A stretch of DNA of 64,000 bases from Vermiculatibacterium agrestimuris (GTDB lineage: Bacteria; Bacillota; Clostridia; Oscillospirales; Oscillospiraceae), in NCBI RefSeq assembly GCF_943193085.1, contig NZ_CALPCU010000014.1, positions 1 to 64,000 of the forward strand, in the 5' to 3' direction. Positions 54,821 through 63,052 of the stretch are shown piece by piece. The translations under genes and the position numbers were made by a program. The notes under the pieces were generated by a model, which searched no databases, was not told where the DNA came from, and was given only the letters and a program-made list of their open reading frames with translations. Position 1 is the stretch's first letter, and each line of letters begins with the position of its first letter.

Positions 54821-56026
54821 ATGGCGGTCAACAAAGAATTTTTTGATCAGTACGTAGAGCGGCGCGGGACCCGCAGCATCAAGTGGGACGGCTGCAACGC
54901 CAAGTTCGGTGTGGATCCCAGCGTGGAGATGATCCCCATGTGGATCGCCGACATGGATTTCCGGTGCGATCCCCGCATCGTGGCGGCGGTGACCAAGAAG
55001 GCCCAGGAGGGCGTTTACGGCTACTGCGTCAAGCCGGAGAGCTTCTACGAGGCCATTATGAGCTGGGTCTCCCGCCGCTATCACTGGGAGGCGAAGCGGG
55101 AGTGGATCGTCTTCACCCCCGGCGTCATTCCCGGCTTTACTCTGGCCATCCAGGCCTTCACCAACCCCGGCGACGGCATCATCGTCCAGACCCCGGTGTA
55201 TTACCCCTTCATGGACGAGATCAAGAACAACGGCCGGGTCATGGTGGAGAACACCCTGGTGCAGAAGGAAAACGGCAGCTATGTCATCGACTTTGACGAC
55301 CTGGAGAAGAAGGCGAAGGAGCCCTCTACCAAGCTGATGATCGTTTCCAATCCCCACAACCCCGTGGGCCGGTGCTGGACGCCGGAGGAGCTGGAGCGGG
55401 TGGGCAACATCTGCGCCGACAACGGCGTGATCGTAGTCTCCGATGAGATCCATGCCGACCTGATGATGAAGGGCTACCACCACACCGCCATGTGCAGCCT
55501 GTCCGAGAAGATCCGCCAGAACACCATCACCAACTACGCGCCCAGCAAGACCTTTAACCTGGCGGGCCTCCAGACGGCCTACACCATCATCCCCAACGAC
55601 AGGATCCGCGCCGCCTATGAAGGCCAGCTCAACGCCAACCGGATCTTTAACATGAACTGGTTTGGCCCCGTGGCGCTGGAGACGGCCTACAACGAGTGCG
55701 AGGACTACGTGGAGGAGCTGTGCGCCTACATCGACGCCAACAAGCACTACTTCAACGATTACATCAAGAAGAACCTGCCTCAGCTGAAGGTCACCGAGCT
55801 GGAGGCCACCTATCTGACCTGGGTGGATTTCCGGGGCACCGGGATGACCACAGAGGAGATCGAGCACTTCATCGCCCATGAGGCCCACATCGGCGTGGAC
55901 ATGGGCACCTGGTTCGGCACCGGCGGCGCGGGCTTCCTGCGCTTTGCCCTGGCCTGCCCCCGCTGCATCGTGGAAAAGGCGCTGGATCAGCTGAAGACCG
56001 CTCTGGAAAACCATCAGAAGGCCTAA
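54821..56026 (+). CDS. PLP-dependent MalY/PatB-type C-S lyase or aminotransferase
   Basis: A 401-aa fold-type I PLP protein. SIKWDGCNAKFG and MIPMWIADMDFRCDPRI are the PatB-type opening; NPHNPVGRCW, SDEIHADLMM and the PLP lysine in NYAPSKTFNLAGLQ are conserved, and FLRFALACPR holds the carboxylate Arg. Known relatives cleave cystathionine or S-substituted cysteines to pyruvate, ammonia and a thiol. With TRAP import and a peptidase in the same operon, catabolism of a cysteine conjugate or its dipeptide is a testable idea. AGAAGGAAGG precedes the ATG. Confidence 0.88.
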   Translation: MAVNKEFFDQYVERRGTRSIKWDGCNAKFGVDPSVEMIPMWIADMDFRCDPRIVAAVTKKAQEGVYGYCVKPESFYEAIMSWVSRRYHWEAKREWIVFTPGVIPGFTLAIQAFTNPGDGIIVQTPVYYPFMDEIKNNGRVMVENTLVQKENGSYVIDFDDLEKKAKEPSTKLMIVSNPHNPVGRCWTPEELERVGNICADNGVIVVSDEIHADLMMKGYHHTAMCSLSEKIRQNTITNYAPSKTFNLAGLQTAYTIIPNDRIRAAYEGQLNANRIFNMNWFGPVALETAYNECEDYVEELCAYIDANKHYFNDYIKKNLPQLKVTELEATYLTWVDFRGTGMTTEEIEHFIAHEAHIGVDMGTWFGTGGAGFLRFALACPRCIVEKALDQLKTALENHQKA

Positions 56027-56045
56027 AGCCTTCGCAAGACCTTTT

Positions 56046-56205
56046 GCCGGCGGGCACAGCGCCTGCCGGCACGTAAAAAAGTCAGGTGTCCTGGCCCCGG
56101 CAGTCCGACCTGCTGGGCGCCAGGTAACCATACCTGCCCAGGTGGGCAAAACCTCTCTGTCGGCACAGGGGCGGGTGGAGCATCGTGCTCCACCCGCCCC
56201 TGTGC
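56046..56205. other. Structured intergenic region with two long hairpins
   Basis: Between patB and the anti-sigma gene are GCCGGCGGGC/GCCTGCCGGC (56046-56070, one wobble) and a perfect 20-bp stem, GCACAGGGGCGGGTGGAGCA (56163-56182) with its exact complement (56186-56205), around a TCG loop. Between them lie several CCAGGT/ACCTG segments that can pair with each other. No ORF. It could be a small RNA or a dispersed palindromic element; no family recognised. Confidence 0.5.
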
Positions 56206-56219
56206 ATATTCAGGAAAAG

Positions 56220-56256
56220 AAAAGCCGCCGTGATTTCTATCACGGCGGCTTTTTTG
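56220..56256. terminator. Bidirectional terminator
   Basis: AAAAGCCGCCGTGAT pairs with ATCACGGCGGCTTTT around TTCT, with T-runs on both strands. It ends the TRAP-patB operon (plus) and the anti-sigma gene (minus). Confidence 0.92.
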
Positions 56257-56262
56257 TTTGGC

Positions 56263-57339
56263 TCAATCCTCTGTCCCATCCCCCAGCCAAGTCACCGTGG
56301 CGTCGGCCTTGTCCACGGTGTAGCGGAGGGTCTCGCCGCCCTCGCTGTCCCGGTACTCCAGGAAGAAGAGGGCCTCGTCCTCCCCTGTGAGGGTGATGGA
56401 GCCGGAGACCCCGGTGGGACTGTTGACGGCGTAGACGATGGCGTCGCCCTCGGGAGGGGAGAGCAGCTCCACATCCCCTACAAATTCGTAGATATAGTTG
56501 GCCAGGGCGGTCACCGCCTCCTCGGCGGTCACCGGTGGGGCGCTCATCAGGGAGGACGGCTCCTCCACCCCGTTGTCGGCCGCCGGTGGGGCGCTCATCA
56601 GGGGGAGCTGCCCGTCCGTCTCGCTGGCGGTCACCGGCTGCTCCTCCGTCTCGCTGGGGGCGATGGCGAAGAACATCCGGGGGGCCACCATGCCGCTTTC
56701 CTCCACAGGCTCGAGATCCGGCTCCGCTGGAACCTCGCCGGGGTTGGCCGCCGTCTTGGCCTGGATGGCGGCCGGCTCGTCCGAGGCGTTGGAAGTGCCG
56801 GTGTAGCTGCCGCTTTCGGCCGGGGATGTGCTATCAGAAGGAGCGGAGATGGACATGGGGGCGGGCTCGGCCGCCCTTGCGATGCTCACCGACTCGTCGC
56901 CGGTGGAGGCGATCTCGGGGACGGAGGCGGCGGCAGCTGTACTCTGATCCGCCGTATTGCCGTTCGGCGCCGTCTGCATGGGATCGGCGGAGCTTGCGTC
57001 CCCGAAACTGCCGGTTCTCCAGCTCCACCCTGCGGCGACAATAAGGGCCAGCACGGCGGCGGAGGAGAGCAACTTTTTCCAGTGGAAGGACTTTTTTGCG
57101 GGGAAGGCGGTCACATTGCTGCTGCCCACAGCGGCCATAATGGTTTCACTCAGGCTCTGGGGCGGCGCGGCCGGGGGCAGGGAAGCGAGGCCGACGTGCA
57201 GCCTGGTCAGCTCCTCCATAAGGGCGCGGCACTCCGGGCACTGCGCCAGGTGGGCGTCCAGCTGGGCGCGCTGCTGGGGGGAGAGCTCCCCGTCGATGGC
57301 GGTGCTGATGTGCTCAATATAATCTTCACAGCGGGACAT
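56263..57339 (-). CDS. Anti-sigma factor with zf-HC2 domain
   Basis: Membrane protein of 358 aa. The N-terminal zinc-binding anti-sigma domain (about 1-50) has DGELSPQQRAQLDAHLAQCP then ECRALMEEL, giving the HxxxCxxC motif. One membrane helix (about 90-107, LLSSAAVLALIVAAGWSW) is followed by a long Ser/Thr/Ala/Pro-rich extracytoplasmic region with an internal repeat (LMSAPPAADNG and LMSAPPVTAEE) and a small C-terminal beta domain. It should hold the preceding sigma factor at the membrane. AAAGGAGG precedes the ATG; 25 bp after the sigma gene. Confidence 0.9.
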   Translation of the reverse strand: MSRCEDYIEHISTAIDGELSPQQRAQLDAHLAQCPECRALMEELTRLHVGLASLPPAAPPQSLSETIMAAVGSSNVTAFPAKKSFHWKKLLSSAAVLALIVAAGWSWRTGSFGDASSADPMQTAPNGNTADQSTAAAASVPEIASTGDESVSIARAAEPAPMSISAPSDSTSPAESGSYTGTSNASDEPAAIQAKTAANPGEVPAEPDLEPVEESGMVAPRMFFAIAPSETEEQPVTASETDGQLPLMSAPPAADNGVEEPSSLMSAPPVTAEEAVTALANYIYEFVGDVELLSPPEGDAIVYAVNSPTGVSGSITLTGEDEALFFLEYRDSEGGETLRYTVDKADATVTWLGDGTED

Positions 57340-57364
57340 TTCTCTCCCCTCCTTTCTAAAGCAG

Positions 57365-57952
57365 TTAATCTTTGGACGACGGAGCTCCGAAAAAGTTCCC
57401 TGACCTCACGAGAAAATCCCGCAGGGCCATCCGGGCCCTGGCGATCCGGGACTTGACGGTGCCCTCCTCCAAGTCCAGACACCGGGCGATCTCCTGATAG
57501 GAAAGCCCCTCCAGCTCCCGCAGGAGCAGTACCTGCCGGTGCTCCGGGGAGAGGGCGGAGAGCCCCTCCTGAAGAGCCCTGTGGGCCTCCTGCCGCTCCA
57601 GCTCCCGCTCCGGGGAATAGCGGTGGTCGGGGATCTGGGCCTGGTGATCCTCCTCCTCGTCCTCCACGGTCATGGATACAGTTTCCTGCCGCCGCGCCCG
57701 GCGGAGGAAGTCGATACAGGCGTTGGAGGTAAGACGGTAGAGCCAGGTGGAGAAGGAGGCGTGACCCTGGAACCGGGCAAGGCCCTTCCAGGCGTTGAGG
57801 AAGGCCTCCTGGGTGAGATCGGCGGCATCATCAGGGTTGCCCGTCATGCGGTAGGCCAGGTTGTACACCATGGTCTGGTTGGCTGTCACCAGTTGGGCAA
57901 AGGCGTTCTGGTCGCCCGACCGGGCGGACTGGATCAACTCTGCTTCTGTCAT
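57365..57952 (-). CDS. ECF-type RNA polymerase sigma factor
   Basis: A 195-aa group IV sigma factor with region 2 (LVTANQTMVYNLAYRMTGNP, DAADLTQEAFLNAWKGLARF and FSTWLYRLTSNACIDFLRR) and region 4 (LSPEHRQVLLLRELEGLSYQ then EIARCLDLEEGTVKSRIARA). It has an unusually acidic inter-region linker (VEDEEEDHQAQIPD). It is SigW/SigM-like and paired with a zf-HC2 anti-sigma gene. ATG at 57952 with GAGGAGGTGAG upstream; the in-frame extension to 58054 lacks an SD. Confidence 0.92.
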   Translation of the reverse strand: MTEAELIQSARSGDQNAFAQLVTANQTMVYNLAYRMTGNPDDAADLTQEAFLNAWKGLARFQGHASFSTWLYRLTSNACIDFLRRARRQETVSMTVEDEEEDHQAQIPDHRYSPERELERQEAHRALQEGLSALSPEHRQVLLLRELEGLSYQEIARCLDLEEGTVKSRIARARMALRDFLVRSGNFFGAPSSKD

Positions 57953-58038
57953 CGATCTCACCTCCTCGTCCTCGCAAGCTACGTATCCCTCGTTCAGCCG
58001 CAAGCGGCAGAACTCGCTCACTTCGCTGCTCGTCCTCT

Positions 58039-58069
58039 CCCCAGAAAACCGCAAAGCGGTTTTCTGGGG
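58039..58069. terminator. Perfect 14-bp hairpin between dus and sigma gene
   Basis: CCCCAGAAAACCGC (58039-58052), loop AAA, GCGGTTTTCTGGGG (58056-58069). The T-run (58074-58078) lies on the plus side; on minus there is none, so minus-strand read-through from dus to the sigma gene is possible. Confidence 0.6.
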
Positions 58070-58076
58070 CTCGTTT

Positions 58077-59060
58077 TTATTCCTCAGAGTCTTTTAAGTC
58101 TCTTTTAATACCCTTTGTTATCTCGTAGATCTGCTCCAGGGTCTCCACCTTGCAGATCTGCTCCTTATAATACCCTGCGTAGGGCACGCCCTTGAGATAC
58201 CAGGCGTAGTGCTTTCGGGCCTCCAGGCAGGCGATGTGCTCGCCCTTGTGCTCCGCCGCCAACTGGATCTGCCGCACCGCCGTGTCGCAGCGCTGGGCCA
58301 GAGGCGGCCGCTCTGGGATGGGCCGGCCTGCCAGGGCGGCGGCGCACTGCTGGAAGAGCCAGGGATTGCCGAAGGCCCCCCGGCCGATCATCAGCATCTC
58401 GCAGCCCGTCCTCTGGAGAATGTCCACCGCGTCCTTGGGTGAGAATACGTCCCCATTGGCGATGACCGGGATTGACACCGCCTGGGCCACCTCCCGGATG
58501 GCGTTCCAGTCGGCGGTACCGGAGTACATCTGCACCTTGGTGCGGCCGTGGACAGCGAGGGCGGCGACCCCCGCCCCCTCCAGCCGCTTTGCCAGCTCTA
58601 CCGCGTTGAGGTGGCCCTTGTCCCACCCCAGACGGATCTTGACAGTGACAGGCTTTTCTCCCGCTCCCCGCACCACGGCGGCGGCCACCTGGGCCGCCTT
58701 GACGGGATCCCGGGCCAGGCCGGAGCCATCTCCGCTGTTGCACACCTTGGGCACAGGGCAGCCCATATTGATGTCGATGACGTCCGCGCCGGAGTACTCG
58801 CCCGCCAAAGCGGCGGCCTTTTCCATGCACGGCGCGTCGCTGCCGAAGATCTGCACGGCGGCGGGGTGTTCCCCCGCTCCCAGCTTCAGCAGGGGAAGGG
58901 TCTTTTTGTCCTGGTAGCAGAGGGCCTTGGACGAGACCATCTCGCTGACGGTGTAACCCGCCCCCAGCTCCCGGCATATGGAGCGGAAGGCCAGGTCGGT
59001 GACGCCGGCCATAGGGGCCAGAGCCAGGGGGGAGGGGATGTCTACATTGCCGATCTTCAC
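58077..59060 (-). CDS. dus: tRNA-dihydrouridine synthase (DusB-like)
   Basis: FMN enzyme reducing uridines in tRNA D-loops, 327 aa. The N-terminal barrel has PLALAPMAGVTDLAFRSICR, EMVSSKAL, AVQIFGSDAP and IDINMGCPVPKVCNSGDGSG; the tRNA-binding area includes VKIRLGWD, VHGRTKVQMYSG and MIGRGAFGNPWLF. A helical C-terminal domain follows from about 240. Start is GTG at 59060 with CAGGAG 8 nt upstream, beginning MKIGNVDIPSPLA, typical of the family. Upstream in-frame codons lack an SD. Confidence 0.94.
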   Translation of the reverse strand: MKIGNVDIPSPLALAPMAGVTDLAFRSICRELGAGYTVSEMVSSKALCYQDKKTLPLLKLGAGEHPAAVQIFGSDAPCMEKAAALAGEYSGADVIDINMGCPVPKVCNSGDGSGLARDPVKAAQVAAAVVRGAGEKPVTVKIRLGWDKGHLNAVELAKRLEGAGVAALAVHGRTKVQMYSGTADWNAIREVAQAVSIPVIANGDVFSPKDAVDILQRTGCEMLMIGRGAFGNPWLFQQCAAALAGRPIPERPPLAQRCDTAVRQIQLAAEHKGEHIACLEARKHYAWYLKGVPYAGYYKEQICKVETLEQIYEITKGIKRDLKDSEE

Positions 59061-59131
59061 GCTGCGATCTCCTGTTCTTATATAAGTAGGGTAATTGTAG
59101 CATGAAATATGTTGTTTTGCAATGAAGAAAA

Positions 59132-59149
59132 GGACTGTCCGGACAGTCC
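59132..59149. promoter_or_regulatory. 18-bp perfect palindrome upstream of spoIIE
   Basis: GGACTGTCC immediately followed by GGACAGTCC, with no spacer, 78 bp before the spoIIE ATG and 72 bp before the divergent dus start. No T-run. It could be an operator or the base of a small hairpin. A TATACT at 59184-59189 may be the spoIIE -10, but I see no -35 at 17 bp; Spo0A-dependent promoters often use a longer spacing. Confidence 0.5.
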
Positions 59150-59226
59150 CCAGCTTTCTACATATTATTTCCAAAATTTGGATTATACTGTCTCCTAAGC
59201 AGATCGTTACATAGGAGGAGACCACA

Positions 59227-61587
59227 ATGGCGACGAAGTGGAGGAGCAGGACGCGGCAGATGGGCGGCGCCCTGGAGGAGACCGGCAGGGCGGCGTTGGA
59301 GCTTCCCGTATTGACCAAGCTGGCGGAGCACGCCATACGCTTCCTGCTGGGGGCGGTGCTGGCGGGGGGCGGACTTTTTGGGGGCTACGCCCCCTTCGGC
59401 GTGGGACTGGTGGCCTGCTCGGGGCCGGGGAGCGGCGGGCTGTGCGCCCTATTGGGGGCCTGCTGGGGCTATCTGGTCTTTCAGGGCTTTTCGGAGGGGC
59501 TGCGCTGCGCCGCCGCCTGTGTGCTGGTGTTTTCCATTGGCTTTGCCTTTTACGACGTGGGGGTTTGCAGGAAGAGCTGGTTTATGCCCCTCATGGCGTC
59601 CGCCATGGACGCGGTCACCGGCTTCGTCTACCTCAGCGACGCGGCCTGGAGGGCGGATCGGGTGGTATTTTTCATCAGCGAGGTGATCCTGGCTGGGGGT
59701 TCGGCCTACTTTTACCGGGTGGCCTTCTCCTCCTGGCAGCGGCAGGAGGAGAAAAACCTCAGCTCCCGGCAGACGGTGAGCCTCTTTTTCCTCATGGGCA
59801 CCCTTTTGGTGTCCCTGGCGGGGGTGACCTTTTTTGACGGGCTGTCCCTGGGTCGGGTGACGGCGGTATTGCTGGTGATGGCCGTGGCCCGGGTGGGCGG
59901 CGCCCAGATGGGAGCCGCCGCCGGCGTGACGGGGGGACTGGGGATGGATCTGGCCATGGGGGGGATGCCTTTCTACGCCATGGCCTACGGCTTTGCCGGC
60001 CTTCTTATGGGGGCGGGACGGAAGCAGGGACGGTTGTTCGGCGTGCTGAGCTACGCTGTGGCCAACGCTGTGGCGGTGCTCTGGAGCTGGGACGCGCAGC
60101 CCCGGCTGTCCGGTATTTACGAGGTGTTCATCGCCTCAGTCCTCTTTCTGCTTATTCCGGAGGGGTGGCTGCGGCGGCTGGCCGCACTGGTCACCCGGCA
60201 GGAGGAGAAGGAGGGCCAGCGCAGGGCGGCACAGCACGTCCGGCAGCGGCTGGAGGCCACGGCTGACGCCTTCCGCCAGCTGCGCGGCAGTCTGCGCGCC
60301 GCCTTCCCCAAGGACGCGCCCAACGACGGCGATCCCTCCGTCGTCTTTGACCGGGCCGCCGAGCGGGTGTGCCGCCGGTGCGCCCTGCGCAGCGCCTGCT
60401 GGGAGCAGGATTATGTGAGTACCTTTAACGCCCTCAACGACGCCCTGGGGGCCATGCTGGAGCGGGGGAAGGGGGAGGCAGGAGATTTTCCCGGCTGGTT
60501 TGCCAGCCGGTGCGTCCACTTTTCCGAATTTTTGCGCGCCGCCAACGAAGAGATGGTGGCCCTGCGCTACCGGCGGCAGTACCAGGCCCGGATACGGGAG
60601 AGCCGGGGCGCGGTTTGCCGGCAGTATGAGACCCTGGCGGACATCCTCACCGCCTCCGCCCTGGAGCTGTCCACGGAGCTCACCCCGGATCCCAACCGGG
60701 AAAAGCGCCTGCGGCGGCACCTGGCGGCCCTGGAGATAGAGGGGGAGACGGCGGTATATTATGACCGCTCCGGCCATCTGCGGCTGGAGGTGGCCGGAGA
60801 GGGGGCGGAGACCCTGAGCTCGGAGGAGGAGATAAGCAGGCTCTCCGAGCTGATGGCAGTCCCCCTGCGCCTGGAGGAGTCCGGCGGTCACCGCACCGTT
60901 CTGGTTCAGTCTGAGCCGCTGATGGCCATGGCGGCCCTGGCCGCCCGCCGCCGGGAGGGGCAGCGGGAGAGCGGGGACACGGGAACCTGGTTCAAACGGC
61001 CTGACGGCAGCCTCTTTGTCCTTCTCTGTGATGGCATGGGCAGCGGCCAGGCGGCCCACCGGGAAAGCGGCCTGGCGGTGCGGCTGCTGGAGGAATTTCT
61101 GCGCTCCGGCATGGACAGCGCCGCCGCCCTGCGGACGGTGAACTCTGCCTTGGCGCTGAAAAATGAGGAGAGCGGGGCCTTTACCACGGTGGATCTGCTG
61201 CGCCTTGACCTCTATACCGGCTCCGGCGAGATCTGCAAGCTGGGGGCGGCGCCCACTTATATCCGCAAGGGGACGGCGGTGAGCCGTCTCAGCGGCGCGG
61301 CCCTCCCGGCGGGCCTGGCCGACGGGGACGGCGTGGGCCCCGATGTGACCGCCCTGGCCCTGGAGCCCGGGGACTGGGTGCTGCTGGTCAGTGACGGGGT
61401 AGCCGACGGCGAGGACGACGGCTGGGTGCGGGAGCGCCTGGAAAAATTTGACGGGCACAGCCCCAAAGAGCTGGCCCGTCAGGTGATGGAGGAGAGCGAA
61501 AAACGGGTGGGCTCCGCCGACGACCGCACGGTGGTGGTCATCGGGGTGCGCAGCCGCACAGAGGCACGGGAAAAGGGCGCGGATTAA
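59227..61587 (+). CDS. spoIIE: Stage II sporulation protein E
   Basis: Membrane-bound PP2C phosphatase that dephosphorylates SpoIIAA and so activates sigma-F in the forespore; 786 aa. The N-terminal part (about 35-310) has roughly ten hydrophobic helices, a central region carries a Cys-rich CRRCALRSACWEQ, and the C-terminal PP2C domain (about 570-780) has LLCDGMGSGQAAHRES, LLVSDGVADGEDD and the DDRTVVVIGV metal motif. GGAGGAG precedes the ATG. It ends 4 bp inside the convergent DUF815 gene. Confidence 0.96.
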   Translation: MATKWRSRTRQMGGALEETGRAALELPVLTKLAEHAIRFLLGAVLAGGGLFGGYAPFGVGLVACSGPGSGGLCALLGACWGYLVFQGFSEGLRCAAACVLVFSIGFAFYDVGVCRKSWFMPLMASAMDAVTGFVYLSDAAWRADRVVFFISEVILAGGSAYFYRVAFSSWQRQEEKNLSSRQTVSLFFLMGTLLVSLAGVTFFDGLSLGRVTAVLLVMAVARVGGAQMGAAAGVTGGLGMDLAMGGMPFYAMAYGFAGLLMGAGRKQGRLFGVLSYAVANAVAVLWSWDAQPRLSGIYEVFIASVLFLLIPEGWLRRLAALVTRQEEKEGQRRAAQHVRQRLEATADAFRQLRGSLRAAFPKDAPNDGDPSVVFDRAAERVCRRCALRSACWEQDYVSTFNALNDALGAMLERGKGEAGDFPGWFASRCVHFSEFLRAANEEMVALRYRRQYQARIRESRGAVCRQYETLADILTASALELSTELTPDPNREKRLRRHLAALEIEGETAVYYDRSGHLRLEVAGEGAETLSSEEEISRLSELMAVPLRLEESGGHRTVLVQSEPLMAMAALAARRREGQRESGDTGTWFKRPDGSLFVLLCDGMGSGQAAHRESGLAVRLLEEFLRSGMDSAAALRTVNSALALKNEESGAFTTVDLLRLDLYTGSGEICKLGAAPTYIRKGTAVSRLSGAALPAGLADGDGVGPDVTALALEPGDWVLLVSDGVADGEDDGWVRERLEKFDGHSPKELARQVMEESEKRVGSADDRTVVVIGVRSRTEAREKGAD

Positions 61588-62783
61588 AGGGTCAGACTGT
61601 CGATGAACTGCCGGGCGGTGCGGGGGGAGCGGCCGGGATGCCGGGCGTCCCAGCGAACCGCCTGAGCGGTCAGCTCCTCCCTGGAGAGGGTGAGGCCGGC
61701 CCGCCGGGCCAGATACTCCACCAGCTCCAAATACTCTCCCTTGGGCAGACCCAGGTAGGGGATGCGCAGGCCGAAGCGGTCGGCCAGGGCGGTCTTCTCC
61801 TGGATGGTCTCATCCCGATCCACCTCGTCCCCGGCCCGGTCGGAGAAGGTCTGCCGCACCAGATTGCGGCGGTTGGAGGTGGCGTAGACCGCCACATTGG
61901 CGGGGCGGGGCTCCAGAGCGCCCTCCAGGATGGTCTTGAGTACGCCGTAGGTCTTGTCGTCCTGGTCGAAGGCCAGGTCGTCGATGAAAAGGATGAATTT
62001 CTGCCGCCGCCCGGCCAGGGTGCGGATGAGCTGGGGCAGGGTGGCAAGGCCGTCCTTGGAGACCTCCACCAGGCGGAGCTCCTGTGTTCCGGGCAGGGAC
62101 AGCAGGGATTTCACTGTGGCCGACTTGCCGGTGCCGCTGTCGCCGAAGAGAAGCACGTTGTTGACCCGCCGGCCCGCCAGGAGGGCCCGGGTGTTCTCCT
62201 CCACCTGGGCGCGCTGGAGCCGGTAGCCCATAAGCTCCTCCTGGGCGGGGGCATCGGGGCGTTCCACCGGCAAAAGCCGGTCGCCCTCCCACAAAAAGGC
62301 CCGGCAGTGGGCAAAGGGGCCCGCACCATGGAAACGGTACCATTCCCGGAGCTTCTCAAAGGAGATCAGCGGATAGGGCTCCCAGAGGGGCAGACTGGCG
62401 GCGGCCCCCCGGGCTTCGGCGGGAAGGAGCCTGACCGCCTCCTCCCGCAGGGAGGCGGCGTCCAGGGCGGACAGCGCCGCCAGGGTCTCCAGATCCCGGC
62501 GGGCGCACTCGTCCAGCGCGGGGGTGGAGCGATCCTGGGCCACGGCGTTGGGCCAGTGGCCGTCGCTGTGGAGCAGCCAGTGCTCCAGCCAGACGCCGGG
62601 GGAGTCGAATCCCTTCTCTCCCAGTGAATACAGAAAATCGCCCCAGGCGGACAGCACCGGCTCGCCGGCCCGGCTGTCCAGGGCGGACAGCAGCCTGCAT
62701 GCGGCGGCCATGGGGGCCTGGGCAAGTATGTCCCGGCAGGCGGTGAGGCTTTCCAGCCGGCCCTTCAGTTCCGAGCGTTCCAT
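61584..62783 (-). CDS. DUF815 AAA-type ATPase
   Basis: A 399-aa ATPase of the DUF815 family. The N-terminal half (about 1-190) is helical and poorly conserved; the C-terminal AAA+ domain has Walker A LLFGDSGTGKSATVKSL, Walker B FILFIDDLAFD, a sensor-like YATSNRRNLV and DRFGLRIPYLGL. Function is unknown; members are widespread in Firmicutes. GGAGGAACG precedes the ATG. It converges on spoIIE with a 4-bp overlap of stop codons. Confidence 0.9.
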   Translation of the reverse strand: MERSELKGRLESLTACRDILAQAPMAAACRLLSALDSRAGEPVLSAWGDFLYSLGEKGFDSPGVWLEHWLLHSDGHWPNAVAQDRSTPALDECARRDLETLAALSALDAASLREEAVRLLPAEARGAAASLPLWEPYPLISFEKLREWYRFHGAGPFAHCRAFLWEGDRLLPVERPDAPAQEELMGYRLQRAQVEENTRALLAGRRVNNVLLFGDSGTGKSATVKSLLSLPGTQELRLVEVSKDGLATLPQLIRTLAGRRQKFILFIDDLAFDQDDKTYGVLKTILEGALEPRPANVAVYATSNRRNLVRQTFSDRAGDEVDRDETIQEKTALADRFGLRIPYLGLPKGEYLELVEYLARRAGLTLSREELTAQAVRWDARHPGRSPRTARQFIDSLTL

Positions 62784-62987
62784 AACGTTCCTCCGGTAGA
62801 TTTTTGAGGTATCGGTATCCTAATCATAAAAGGTTTTGCCAGTCCTGTCAACTTAAAAACCGGAGAAAAGGGAAGCTGGAGCGGGCGGGCCGGTGAGGGG
62901 AAAGACCGGGTCAAGACAAAGTGCACAAAAAATGAACTTGATTTCAGGTAAAATCCAACAAAGTGTTCGGAAAAACGCAAAAATCAA

Positions 62988-63016
62988 TTGACAAACCGGT
63001 TTCATAGATTTAGGAT
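62988..63016 (+). promoter_or_regulatory. Promoter with LacI-type operator
   Basis: TTGACA (62988-62993), 17-bp spacer, TAGGAT (63011-63016). The palindrome AAACCGGTTT (62993-63002) with a central CG, typical of LacI-family operators, lies between the hexamers, suggesting autoregulation. The rest of 62784-63052 is AT-rich with no gene. Confidence 0.7.
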
Positions 63017-63052
63017 ATAGGCAGAAATCACCAAGTAAGGGGGTCGGAGCCC

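Noticed and set aside
53627..56149. 840-codon open frame on minus, opposite the M24 and PatB genes
   Set aside because: Antisense shadow; both plus-strand genes have full catalytic motifs and SD sites.
56041..56210. SRP RNA or 6S RNA gene
   Set aside because: The conserved SRP GGTCAGGTCCGGAAGG-type core is absent, and the long perfect stem does not match the 6S layout with a central bubble.
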